NCBI RefSeq assembly: GCF_040222815.1
Contig: NZ_JAVKCH010000048.1
Span: 62,001-126,000, forward strand
Reading direction: 5' to 3'
DNA from: Imperialibacter sp040222815
GTDB taxonomy: Bacteria > Bacteroidota > Bacteroidia > Cytophagales > Cyclobacteriaceae
DNA length: 64,000 bases
Shown: positions 25,190-33,770 of the stretch, piece after piece
Position numbering within the stretch: the first letter of the stretch is position 1
Layout: each line of letters starts with the position of its first letter
Position numbers and translations under genes: made by a program
The notes under the pieces: generated by a model
Database searches by the model: none
Told to the model about the DNA's origin: nothing
The model's input: the letters and a program-made list of their open reading frames with translations, nothing else

Positions 25190-25576
25190 CTATTTCCTCT
25201 TTTTCTCTCTGGCTTTATCAAGGTTCTCCTCTACCCTGAACTTTACAATTTGTGCAATGAGGTCTAACGGCAGGGGTTTGTCGATGGGGAGTTGCACCGA
25301 GCCTTTGGCACCCTTGTAGCCACCCAGTTCTTTTTTAAAAGCAGCAATACCGGAAGGGGTGGGGTAGAACCCAATGTGCTTATCGTAGGCGGCGTAGTAT
25401 ACCAGCATTCCCTCAAGCATAAAGGCCGGCATATTGTAGCTGATCTTCTCTACTGCCTGGGGAGCCGCTTTTTTGATCGTTGCTCTAAGCCCTTGCATAA
25501 GTTGCTGTGTCCGCTCGGGGAACGCAGCAAAGTATTCTTCGATGGTTTTGAATTTGTGGCCGGGTGCTTTTTCCAT
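25190..25576 (-). CDS. DUF1801 (YdhG/iron chaperone-like) protein, paralogue 1
   Basis: A 128-residue cytoplasmic protein of the DUF1801 (YdhG-like) family. Typical blocks are FKTIEEYFAAFP, LRATIKKAAPQAVEKISYNM, PAFMLEGMLVYYAAYDKHIG and the C-terminal LPLDLIAQIVKFRVEEN. The family has a frataxin-like fold and is loosely linked to iron handling; its activity is not established. The gene is a clear paralogue of its upstream neighbour, 6 bp away, and both are enclosed by the modular hairpin repeats. Confidence 0.87.
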   Translation of the reverse strand: MEKAPGHKFKTIEEYFAAFPERTQQLMQGLRATIKKAAPQAVEKISYNMPAFMLEGMLVYYAAYDKHIGFYPTPSGIAAFKKELGGYKGAKGSVQLPIDKPLPLDLIAQIVKFRVEENLDKAREKKRK

Positions 25577-25582
25577 GGTCTT

Positions 25583-25954
25583 TTATTTTTTTGCCTTCAC
25601 TCTTTGCTCGTTTTCTTTCAGTCGGAATGCTACCAGTTGTGCAATCAGTTCTAATGGCATTGGTTCGTTTAATGGAAACTGGGCTGTCGACTTTTCAGTA
25701 GTAAAGGGAGCTATGGTTTTTTGGAAGGCTTGGTCGCCTGCAGGCACCGGATACATGCCGATGTGCTTTTTCCAGGCTGCGTACGACACCAGAAAGCCAT
25801 TTTGCTTAAAGGCCGGCATATTGTAGCTGATCAACTCTTCTGCCTGGGGTGCCGCTTGCTTAATTGTTTGCCTCAGCGTCGTTAAAATCGACTGCACTTC
25901 TTCAGGAAATGTGCCGATATACTCATCGACTGATTTGAATTTTGCACCCATCAA
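25583..25954 (-). CDS. DUF1801 (YdhG-like) protein, paralogue 2
   Basis: A 123-residue DUF1801 protein with the same block order as its downstream paralogue: FKSVDEYIGTFP, LRQTIKQAAPQAEELISYNM, PAFKQNGFLVSYAAWKKHIG and MPLELIAQLVAFRLKEN. By eye the two share roughly half of their residues, so they came from a tandem duplication that has since diverged. The start could also be the second Met, one codon in. Both are probably made from one transcript starting upstream of 25954. Confidence 0.87.
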   Translation of the reverse strand: MMGAKFKSVDEYIGTFPEEVQSILTTLRQTIKQAAPQAEELISYNMPAFKQNGFLVSYAAWKKHIGMYPVPAGDQAFQKTIAPFTTEKSTAQFPLNEPMPLELIAQLVAFRLKENEQRVKAKK

Positions 25955-26078
25955 CTAATGTTTTTGTAGTGTCAGACATAACAAAAATACCTTTATCCTC
26001 ATAAAATCCTCCGGTGCAGAAGCGGCAATTGGAGGGGTGGTTTGCGGCAGGTACTATCTGGCTGTTGGCATCGCTGCC

Positions 26079-26293
26079 TAACCAGTCGTGCCACCAACTC
26101 GGCAAGCGCCTTCGTTGTGGGCACGACTGGTAGTGGTGCCCACGGTGATAGCTGGTGGCACCACCTAAGAGGGTTTCAGCTCCCTTTAGCATGAGACTAC
26201 AAAAGTTTGGATTGTCGGCTTTAGGCAGGACATCCAGCCTGGCTCATGCCGCAATGTTCCTCAGCTAAACCAGCGAAACTTTTGTAGTCTTTC
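26079..26293. repeat. Modular hairpin repeat, order Q-P
   Basis: Module Q (26079-26128) and module P (26133-26293) repeat the pieces at 24914-25137 in swapped order. The AGACTACAAAAGTTT/AAACTTTTGTAGTCT pair is perfect here and ends 10 bp before the sulfatase stop, so it may also serve as that gene's 3' end signal. The rest of the gap 25955-26302 holds no gene. Confidence 0.8.
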
Positions 26294-26302
26294 CGTGCTG
26301 CA

Positions 26303-27667
26303 TCATTTGGACAGACTTTCAATTTCCTCATTGCACTGCCTGCGAAGTGCTGCCAGTATCTTCTCCGACGCCTTGTCTTGCACCAGGTTTTTTGTTTCCC
26401 ATGGATCATTCACCAGGTCGTAGAGTTCTTCTGAATCCGGGATGTCTCTGTACCTGAAGTACTTGTATTTTTCGGTTCGTATGCCTTCGCTGGCAGCGAT
26501 AGGCTTGAAGTTCCAAAGGTGTTCGCACAGAAAAGCCTCCCTTCTTGGCACTGCCATTTTGGTTTTTTTGCTGTGTCCTGTCAGGCTCATTCCCTGATAA
26601 GAACCTGGGACTTTGGCCTGAGCAAAGTCAAGGATAGTAGGGGCAATGTCTACGTTCAGGGCCATGTCTTCCACGGTTTTGTTGCCAACACCTGACGGAT
26701 CATAGATAATCAGCGGCACACGCAGCGACGGTTCGTACATCAGCCACTTGCCAGCGAGCTGACGTTCGCCAAGAAAGTAGCCGTTGTCACCCATTAGGAT
26801 GATGACTGTGTTCTTATCCACTCCTTTTGCTTCCAGTGCTGTTCGTATTTTAGCGATAGCCCTGTCGATCCCCGTGATCATCCGGTAGTAGCCCTTTACC
26901 ATCTGTTGGTATTTTTCCGGGCTATCGAACCGCCAGTTCCAGCGGGCTCGGTTGAAGCCTTCCCGAACAGGCAGGGGCAGTTTCATAAAGTAATTGTCGT
27001 CGGCCATTGAGGGGCCCGGGATAGTGACATTTTGGTACAGACTGTCCACCTCCTGGGGCCAGAAGTACTGCTGCGGGGAGCTGTCGTCAGCGTGTGGTGC
27101 ATGGAAGCTGATCGACAGGCAGAAGGGCTGGTCGGCCGGTGCCTTTTCGATGAAGTCGATGGCATTGTCCCGGATCACATCGGTAGTATGCTTGTGCTTC
27201 GTTCCCTCTTCTACCAGCCTGAAGTAGGCTCCTACAGGCTCAGGCTTGTATACATCGAAGAGGCTCGTATCTCTTTTGTTCTCAAAATTGACACCCATTT
27301 TTCCCAAAAACCCACTGTAGTAGCCCTCACTTTTCAACACTGCAGGATAGCTATTGTCTATGAATTCGTTTTTGACCGGAGGCTGTTGAAAGGTGTAATT
27401 ATGTTTTCTTTCGTAAAGTCCGGTGATGATGGTAGCCCGGCTGGCGGCGCAAATGGGTGTGGTGACGAAGGCATTTTTGAAATAGACCCCCTCCCTGGCC
27501 AGTTTATCCATTTCCGGTGTTTGAATAATGGAATTGCCGGCATGGCCCAGCGCATCCCAGCGCTGATCGTCAGTGAGAATGAAGACGATATTGGGCCTGG
27601 TTTTTTGGCCATACACGTAGCCAGACAAACAAATCAGGAGGAGGGTTAGTAGTTTTTTCGATGTCAT
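26303..27667 (-). CDS. Secreted sulfatase with CxAxR active site
   Basis: A 454-residue type I sulfatase with a signal peptide ending near YVYGQ. The metal-binding start is NIVFILTDDQRW (26-37). The active-site motif is CAASR at 73-77, with Ala in place of the usual Pro; CxAxR is also accepted for formylglycine formation in some sulfatases. Further motifs are ILMGDNGYFLGERQ (metal/substrate) and the C-terminal EELYDLVNDPWETKNL. It should remove sulfate from a carbohydrate in the periplasm or at the surface. The neighbourhood of esterases and other sulfatases supports a polysaccharide role. Confidence 0.92.
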   Translation of the reverse strand: MTSKKLLTLLLICLSGYVYGQKTRPNIVFILTDDQRWDALGHAGNSIIQTPEMDKLAREGVYFKNAFVTTPICAASRATIITGLYERKHNYTFQQPPVKNEFIDNSYPAVLKSEGYYSGFLGKMGVNFENKRDTSLFDVYKPEPVGAYFRLVEEGTKHKHTTDVIRDNAIDFIEKAPADQPFCLSISFHAPHADDSSPQQYFWPQEVDSLYQNVTIPGPSMADDNYFMKLPLPVREGFNRARWNWRFDSPEKYQQMVKGYYRMITGIDRAIAKIRTALEAKGVDKNTVIILMGDNGYFLGERQLAGKWLMYEPSLRVPLIIYDPSGVGNKTVEDMALNVDIAPTILDFAQAKVPGSYQGMSLTGHSKKTKMAVPRREAFLCEHLWNFKPIAASEGIRTEKYKYFRYRDIPDSEELYDLVNDPWETKNLVQDKASEKILAALRRQCNEEIESLSK

Positions 27668-27691
27668 GGAAGGGTATTTTGTGGCGTTAAA

Positions 27692-28159
27692 TCAGGTTGT
27701 GGTTTGTGTGCGTAATTGCTTTGCAAAGCAAATGCTGCTGGTCATATTGACATATTGTCCATAGTTTTCAATCTCAGTGTAGCCTGCTTTTATGTATAGG
27801 CGGATAGCGTTTTCATACTGTCTGCCGGTTTCTAAAATACAATGTTCGCAGGAAAGCTCTGTAGCCCATCGCTCTAATTCGTGGAGAATTTTAGAGGCAA
27901 TTCCCCGCCCTCTGCCTTCGGGTGCAGTGTACATTCTTTTTACTTCCATGGTGGCGGTGTCAAACTTTTTGATGGCGCCGCAGCCGAGAGCTGTTTCTCC
28001 ATCGTAAGCCACCACCACATGCTTGATCTTGTCGATGTGATTGTACTGAGCATAAAAGGCATGGTCTTCACCGTCCATGGCTGTCACGTACACATCCAGT
28101 TGCTTTACCAGCTCGACGAAGGCTGGATTTTCAGAAGTGGTTCGTTGCAGATGGAGCAT
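27692..28159 (-). CDS. GNAT family N-acetyltransferase
   Basis: A 155-residue acetyltransferase that transfers acetyl from acetyl-CoA to an amine. Motif A, PEGRGRGIASKILHELERWA, is the acetyl-CoA pyrophosphate loop (R/Q-x-x-G-x-G/A). The C-terminal ILETGRQYENAIRLYIKAGY is the usual motif B region. The substrate is not known. It ends 24 bp upstream of the sulfatase gene on the same strand, so the two may be cotranscribed. Confidence 0.92.
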   Translation of the reverse strand: MLHLQRTTSENPAFVELVKQLDVYVTAMDGEDHAFYAQYNHIDKIKHVVVAYDGETALGCGAIKKFDTATMEVKRMYTAPEGRGRGIASKILHELERWATELSCEHCILETGRQYENAIRLYIKAGYTEIENYGQYVNMTSSICFAKQLRTQTTT

Positions 28160-28202
28160 GAGGAGGAATTTGACTTAGAACCTAGCAGTTAGATAGATAA
28201 TT

Positions 28203-29153
28203 CTAATGGATTTTGAAGGTTATAGGTAAGATCATTTTCACTTTCACCCTCTGACCTCGTTGGATGCCTGGTGTCCAGTCAGGGGCCCCTGCTACCACCT
28301 TTTCTGCAGCCTCATCGCAATCTTGACTAATTCCCTTGATGGCCTTCACATCAACTATTTTACCCTCCTCGTTGATGAAAAATTGAACGAAAACTTTTCC
28401 CTCAATACCTTGCCTTCTTGCAGCCTTAGGATACCTCAAGTTTTTCGAGATGTAGACATAAAACTTATGCATCCCGACCTTTGGTTCAGGTTGTACGGCG
28501 AGTTCTTTATAGCGGTATTCAGTTCCGATTGAATCATAGCTAACACCGCTAATCAATACATCATTTTGATACTTCTCTTTAAAAAATATGGCGCCATTTT
28601 CATATCGACCCAGCCATTCCCCCTCTCTTCTTGAGTTGACAAGTCGTCCTTGTATTGTGTAATCTTCTTCGTCGTCTGACGACTGATAATCGCCAGTGCC
28701 ATTGACAACTAAGTGACGCCCGGTGGAGTCCCACAGATCAATGACTTTCCCCATCTGTGAAAGTTCTTTGGTCGGTTCAGGCGTTTCAAAAAACCGTGTT
28801 TCCTTTTTTACTCCATTTTTATACCAATAAATCCAATCTCCGGCACAATGTCCTTTTTCAAAATTTCCTTCTGACGCCTTGGTACCATTTCTGTGATAGA
28901 ACACAAAGCGACCCTGCCTTATTTGGCTTTTTGGGAACGTGAAATATCCCACCATTTTAAGTTGGCCATCCAAATAGTAATCTTCAACCATTACCATTTC
29001 CTTCTCCGTAAACACTGAAGTTTCTATTCGGTAGAATTGGGCAGTTTCTTTGCTAGTTTCGATCCATTCTTCACTAAGAAAAAGAGTGTCTTGCTGGGCG
29101 ACACAATTGCAGTATGAAACTAGAAATAGAAGAGAAGAAAAATAAGCTTTCAT
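28203..29153 (-). CDS. MORN-like/TonB C-terminal-domain protein
   Basis: A 316-residue exported protein; the ATG at 29153 starts a signal peptide ending near CVAQQ, while a longer frame to 29204 adds an unlikely extension. The middle has YwqK/MORN-type repeats (GQLKMVGYF, GRFVFYHRNGTKASEGNFEKG, GDWIYWYKNGVKKETRF). The last 90 residues form a TonB C-terminal domain with LRYPKAARRQGIEGKVFVQF and INEEGKIVDVKAI. Such proteins are common in Bacteroidota and sit in the periplasm or envelope. There is no N-terminal TonB membrane anchor, so a role in energy transduction is doubtful. Confidence 0.83.
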   Translation of the reverse strand: MKAYFSSLLFLVSYCNCVAQQDTLFLSEEWIETSKETAQFYRIETSVFTEKEMVMVEDYYLDGQLKMVGYFTFPKSQIRQGRFVFYHRNGTKASEGNFEKGHCAGDWIYWYKNGVKKETRFFETPEPTKELSQMGKVIDLWDSTGRHLVVNGTGDYQSSDDEEDYTIQGRLVNSRREGEWLGRYENGAIFFKEKYQNDVLISGVSYDSIGTEYRYKELAVQPEPKVGMHKFYVYISKNLRYPKAARRQGIEGKVFVQFFINEEGKIVDVKAIKGISQDCDEAAEKVVAGAPDWTPGIQRGQRVKVKMILPITFKIH

Positions 29154-29220
29154 GTAGGTCGAAGTGTTTAGTCTGTAACGATATAAATTTACTAATGATA
29201 GCACTCGGCTTGGGTAATTA

Positions 29221-31026
29221 TTACTTGCTAACCAAAGGCTTCAGCGCCTCCCTCATCTTCACATACCCAGCGGCATTAGGGTGGAGGCCATCTGAGAAAA
29301 GGCTTTCGTCAATCTTGTTGTCTTTTTTTAAGAAGATGGCACCCTGGTCAGCGTATTTCACCTGCTGCGTACTTGAAAGCCTGGCCATTTCCTGGTTTAG
29401 GCTCGCCACCCGCTGCTCGTTATTTCTTCTTGGTAAGAGCCCCATGAGCGTAATTTCCGCTTTTGGCTGGCGGATTTTGATGGCGTCAAGTAACAGACCC
29501 AACCCCTCCAGAATTTCGTTATCTGTATTCAGGTGCAGGTTATTGGTGCCTATCATGATAAAGATCTTTTTTGCTTCAAAGCCATCCAGTTCGCCATGGT
29601 ATACCCGCCAGAGTACGTTCTCCACCCTGTCCCACCCGTAGGCCTGGTTGCGCATGCCCGCTGGCGTGAACAGTGTTTTCCATGACTCTTCTTCCACCAC
29701 TCGTTTAGTACGTGGCAAGCCACCCCAGAAATGAATGATAGAGTTAGCCAGGAAGACCATCTTAGGTGGTTCGCTGGCGTTCATTTGCAGGATTTCGTTA
29801 TGGCGTTCTTCCCAGTCGTAGTTGTTGGGCTCCCGGTATTGCGTGACTGGTTTGGTGGTGGAAGCGACTCCCACCGGTTCATTCAAAATGGCCCTCAGGC
29901 TTTTTTCGTAGCCCTGCGCATAGTGAAGCATGCCGAGGTCGGTGGGATGAGTGCCATCCACCATGTCGTCGAGCCCAAGGCCGACCTCTTCTTTGGTGAG
30001 ATAGAAAAGGCCCGTCACCCCTTCTTTCTTTAGCTGATAAAAAGCTTCCTGCTGCACCCTATTGGCGGTGGTGTATTGCCATTTTCGGTCATCATTGACG
30101 AGGTCTTCGGAGTAGCCGGCATGATCCACCAGCAGGATGGGGGTAGCGGGATGCTTTGCCCTCAAAGTACGAACCGACGTCAGCACCCGATCCTTTAACC
30201 CTTGCTCCCCGTTGATGCCAAGCCTTTCCCAGGTGCCAGGGATAAGATTGGGCAAGCAGTCGAGCACAAACACTTTGGCGTCAATCTCATTCACGAAATC
30301 TACGAAGGAGCTATCGAGCCGACCGTTGCCGCTGAAAGCGAGGTTGATCAGTGGGCGATCCATTTTTCGCCCAACGATGGATGTCCAGGCCATGCCGGGC
30401 CGGGAAGCACAGGCACCATGAGCAATGGACGTGCCGTACACGACGATAGGCTTTTCTTTTCGCACAGGCAGAGGCTTGAAATGAGCACTGGTTTCCACGC
30501 CCACTTCCAGCCAGGAAACAGAATTGTAAAGTGGCAAATACAGGCGGTATTCCCTGCCCAAATCGTGGAAGTTGTCATTTGCCCTGAGCCCTTCGTAGCG
30601 GTAGACAATGGTATCACCAAAGCTTCGTTTGGCAGTGCACCAGATTTCTTGCCCCTCATTAGTAATAGCGTAGAGGTCGACGCCACTCACGCCGGTAGCT
30701 GGCATGTGGTCCATGCCGTAGTTATTGCCTTCCCCTTTTGGCCTGGAAATATATCGAACAACGATCTGTGTCGAATTAGAACGAAACCGCACCATCAGGC
30801 CAGCCGAATGCTGAGAAAGACTCCAAACGGCTGGCGGAACTTTCCCTTCGGCTCTGGCCGGAAGCCGGTCGTAGGGTTCCTTTGTTTCGCCTGCCCAGGC
30901 TTGCCCTTCTATAACGGGGAATGCATGTTCGGCTGGGTTCCACCATTTGAGCGTTGAGGCGTTTTGCGAAACTGCGTAGAAGCCAGGCAACACGAGAAGG
31001 AGAGAAAGTAGGTGTTTAATTTTCAT
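29221..31026 (-). CDS. Tandem SGNH/GDSL hydrolase (two catalytic domains)
   Basis: A 601-residue exported esterase with a signal peptide ending near YAVSQ. After an N-terminal beta-sandwich comes a first SGNH domain, with YGTSIAHGACASRPG (nucleophile Ser block) and DGTHPTDLG (Asp/His block). A second SGNH domain has LANSIIHFWGG, the GTNN block and DGLHPNAAGY. Both domains keep a Ser block and a DGxHP block, so both may be active. Likely substrates are acetyl or other esters on polysaccharides. The fusion of two full domains is less common than single-domain forms. Confidence 0.88.
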   Translation of the reverse strand: MKIKHLLSLLLVLPGFYAVSQNASTLKWWNPAEHAFPVIEGQAWAGETKEPYDRLPARAEGKVPPAVWSLSQHSAGLMVRFRSNSTQIVVRYISRPKGEGNNYGMDHMPATGVSGVDLYAITNEGQEIWCTAKRSFGDTIVYRYEGLRANDNFHDLGREYRLYLPLYNSVSWLEVGVETSAHFKPLPVRKEKPIVVYGTSIAHGACASRPGMAWTSIVGRKMDRPLINLAFSGNGRLDSSFVDFVNEIDAKVFVLDCLPNLIPGTWERLGINGEQGLKDRVLTSVRTLRAKHPATPILLVDHAGYSEDLVNDDRKWQYTTANRVQQEAFYQLKKEGVTGLFYLTKEEVGLGLDDMVDGTHPTDLGMLHYAQGYEKSLRAILNEPVGVASTTKPVTQYREPNNYDWEERHNEILQMNASEPPKMVFLANSIIHFWGGLPRTKRVVEEESWKTLFTPAGMRNQAYGWDRVENVLWRVYHGELDGFEAKKIFIMIGTNNLHLNTDNEILEGLGLLLDAIKIRQPKAEITLMGLLPRRNNEQRVASLNQEMARLSSTQQVKYADQGAIFLKKDNKIDESLFSDGLHPNAAGYVKMREALKPLVSK

Positions 31027-31192
31027 AAGACTTTAGATAATCTGATTGACGCACAGCAATAGCCAAAAATTGAGTGTCAATCTAATAGAATTTGTTGGAA
31101 AAATTGCCCATTCTTCCGTGTTAGGTGCCTTGGGCTTATTTTGATGCCAGCGGATAATTACTTGAGCATTTGAGGGTAATTGGCTCGGTTGA

Positions 31193-32104
31193 CTACTGAA
31201 AATAGAACAGCATATGGCTCACGTCCTCTTCATCCGGAATATGAGCGCTACCGTATGTGTTGCCATTGATGTGGTAGTCCACCAGCAGCACGAGGCCGGC
31301 TTCTTTTGTGAGCACACACGAAGGGTGTTTAATGGTGGCGGTGATGTTTCCGTTCGCATCGGCTTTGGCAATGTTAAGTGTGCCGGATCCTAATGGCTCA
31401 ATGCTGGCAATGTCGCTTCCAAGGTTGATTGGCTGCCCCGCCGTTTTCTTGCTGGTGAGAAAGTCCAGCCAAAAGGTGTAGGTTCCGTTGGGGATCATTC
31501 CGGCGAGGGTAATAGCTATAGATGCGGAATTTCCATCGCATGTAGCTTTGGCAGTGCCCTGGGCTTTGCGCCATTCTAACAGCGTCACATGGTGGTTGTC
31601 GGGCGCAGTGATTGGCGTAAGCTTTCCGATGGGTGGGTCAAACACATTTCTTGCATACAGAGGCTCTTCGTCTTTGTCGGGCAGGCCTCCTGCCTCATTT
31701 CTTATTTCACCAAAGACGTCAATGCTGTTGAGTACCAGTAACCCATTCAATGTTTGAGGCTGAATAATAAACGCTGCTGTTTGCTCAATTCCTGCTTCAA
31801 GATCGAGGGAGAGTGTGTCTTTGGAAACTAGTTTTGTCGACAATGGAGGTGTTATTGTTAACCGATAGGTGCCGTCCACGCTGACGTCAAACCCGAAGCT
31901 GCCATCAGCGTCGGTCAGCATCGTTTCAGTTTCGGCAGCTCCAATAAGTTGAACCTTTGCCTTCGGGTAGGATCGACCGTCTTCATCTTTGATGGTGCCC
32001 GAAACTTCGTTCTTACCAGCGGGGGCTTCGCCGCTATCGCTTTTGCATGAGGCAAGTACGGCAGGGATGATCAGAAGAAAAGAATAAAGCTGGCTATGTC
32101 TCAT
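31193..32104 (-). CDS. Lipoprotein with carboxypeptidase-like regulatory domain
   Basis: A 303-residue lipoprotein; the signal ends in LASC with the lipidated Cys at about residue 19. An N-terminal carboxypeptidase regulatory-like fold follows (VSGTIKDEDGRSYPKAKVQLIG, then LTDADGSFGFDV). The remainder is a beta-rich domain with TYTFWLDFL and ASCVLTKEAGLVLLVDYH-like strands that I cannot assign. The protein likely faces the periplasm or cell surface. It is flanked by secreted proteins on the same strand. Confidence 0.75.
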   Translation of the reverse strand: MRHSQLYSFLLIIPAVLASCKSDSGEAPAGKNEVSGTIKDEDGRSYPKAKVQLIGAAETETMLTDADGSFGFDVSVDGTYRLTITPPLSTKLVSKDTLSLDLEAGIEQTAAFIIQPQTLNGLLVLNSIDVFGEIRNEAGGLPDKDEEPLYARNVFDPPIGKLTPITAPDNHHVTLLEWRKAQGTAKATCDGNSASIAITLAGMIPNGTYTFWLDFLTSKKTAGQPINLGSDIASIEPLGSGTLNIAKADANGNITATIKHPSCVLTKEAGLVLLVDYHINGNTYGSAHIPDEEDVSHMLFYFQ

Positions 32105-32202
32105 GAGTAAGCTTTAAAAATATAAGATACCTAAAACTAACCAGTTTAGGTGTTTTTGCTACTGATAATCAGTCAGTAAACATCAATAAATTCATGCAAA
32201 AC

Positions 32203-33477
32203 CTACCTCTTCCTCATTCTTCCCGGGTAAACAACCAGTTGGATGAAGTTGAATTCGATGCCGTTGAATGAGATAGATTGGCCATTGTCGATAGGCAGGT
32301 CTAGTTTGGGGAACCATCTCAGGTTGGTTCTCAGCAGCCATGTTTGTATTCGGTTCGGCCGGATATCCCACCCGAAGGTGATGCCGTAGCCGAGCTTGTT
32401 TTCTGACACGCCGGCTGTCCGCTGGTTTTCGAAAGATTCGTCAAAGGATAGCTGCTCGTAGGTGAGCACAGGGCCAACAAACGGAACAAAGCCATGGTAA
32501 TCGAAGAGAAATTTGGTGGCTTCAAGCCCTGCGGATTTCCTGTGAAGGACTTGTATCGTGCCGTAGGTGTTTGTTGAAGTGCCATAGCCCCGGTAGGTCA
32601 GTGCAATATTCATATCTGGCTGGTGCATATAGTACCCAAGGCTAAAGTCGGGCATTATCGAAGTATTGTACTTTGGCAGGTAAGGTCTGTTGACGGCGTT
32701 GTAGCTGCTTTTACTCATCCAAAAGGCTGACGAAAGACCTGCTCCAATATAGAAGCTATTCAGTCTTTTTTTATCAGCCAGCAGCTGGGTTACTTCATCG
32801 GTTCTTCCCGACTCCCAACTCTTTTCGGCGCTAATAGTGGTGTCGAACATCAGTCTGTACGACAGCGTCAGATACAAAGGAGGTGTTCTGATGTTCGCTA
32901 TGTCAGTTTTTGAGATGTAATAGTCTTGTTTGTTGGCGTAGTTCCATAGCACACCTGCCTCAAAGAGGTGACTTTTATGGTCGAAGGTCAATCCAGCCAA
33001 TAAGGGCAGCGAGGTGTGGTTTAGTTCTGGCCCGTTGCCAAATTCAAGGTTGTTGTTGTTTTGCTCAAAGTAAAATGCCGCTACTGAAGTGCCTATAAAA
33101 GGGCGGATTTTCTGACTTTCGATCTTTAATGGATAATATTTGAACACCGTTTCCACGCCGCTCAGGTAGTTGACCACCTGATTTTCCTTTTTAAAAGTAG
33201 GGCTATGCAGTGGAATGGCGATGTAAAAGTCGGCATGTCCCCAAAAGTGAGTACCCCCAATTAGGAACCGAGGTTTGTGCAGTTGCCCCAGGGCTAGCGA
33301 TTTTCTGTTGCCATCTGCATCAATGTATGCAGTCTTTCCACCGAAGTTGGTTTGGTAGTCCAGACCCAGGTTCATTTGAGCAAAGCGATGTCTGGTCTGC
33401 TTTTCGAGATAGACTTGTGCGGCAAGTTTTTGGCATATAAGAATTGAAAGGAAGGTAAACAGTAGTTTGGCTTTCAT
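32203..33477 (-). CDS. Probable outer-membrane beta-barrel protein
   Basis: A 424-residue protein with a signal peptide ending near KLAAQ. It has many short amphipathic strands with aromatic ends, such as FLIGGTHFWGHADFYIAIPLH and PPLYLTLSYRLMF, and ends in a strand-like FIQLVVYPGRMRKR. This fits a medium-size outer-membrane barrel. I recognise no named family. The gap behind it (33478-33770) holds only the terminator of the next gene. Confidence 0.65.
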   Translation of the reverse strand: MKAKLLFTFLSILICQKLAAQVYLEKQTRHRFAQMNLGLDYQTNFGGKTAYIDADGNRKSLALGQLHKPRFLIGGTHFWGHADFYIAIPLHSPTFKKENQVVNYLSGVETVFKYYPLKIESQKIRPFIGTSVAAFYFEQNNNNLEFGNGPELNHTSLPLLAGLTFDHKSHLFEAGVLWNYANKQDYYISKTDIANIRTPPLYLTLSYRLMFDTTISAEKSWESGRTDEVTQLLADKKRLNSFYIGAGLSSAFWMSKSSYNAVNRPYLPKYNTSIMPDFSLGYYMHQPDMNIALTYRGYGTSTNTYGTIQVLHRKSAGLEATKFLFDYHGFVPFVGPVLTYEQLSFDESFENQRTAGVSENKLGYGITFGWDIRPNRIQTWLLRTNLRWFPKLDLPIDNGQSISFNGIEFNFIQLVVYPGRMRKR

Positions 33478-33538
33478 TCTTTTGAAAGGGAGGTTCGGTG
33501 ATCAAATACTTGCGTTAAGGTGTGTGTTTAATAAGTAT

Positions 33539-33576
33539 AAAAAAAACCGCCGATCCCAAGCTTTCATATCAGGCGG
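33539..33576 (-). terminator. Rho-independent terminator-like hairpin 3' of the TraB/GumN gene
   Basis: On the minus strand CCGCCTGA pairs with TCGGCGG (one bulge) around a 15-base loop, followed by a run of eight T. It lies about 195 bp beyond the stop at 33771, leaving a long 3' untranslated stretch. Confidence 0.6.
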
Positions 33577-33770
33577 CAACCTGCTTTGGAATGTGTTTCG
33601 AAGAACGATTTGGGAACAGGTGCTTTAATATAGGCCGACTTTACGGCAACTTCCAAGGTCTTTTGATTGTTTGCCTGAGAAAAATGTGGAAGCGGCTAAT
33701 TGTCTTGTCGATTGAGGGTTATTGTTGCCGGAGTAGTAATTGAAAGCGCTTCTCCCCAAAGGCTTTAAGG

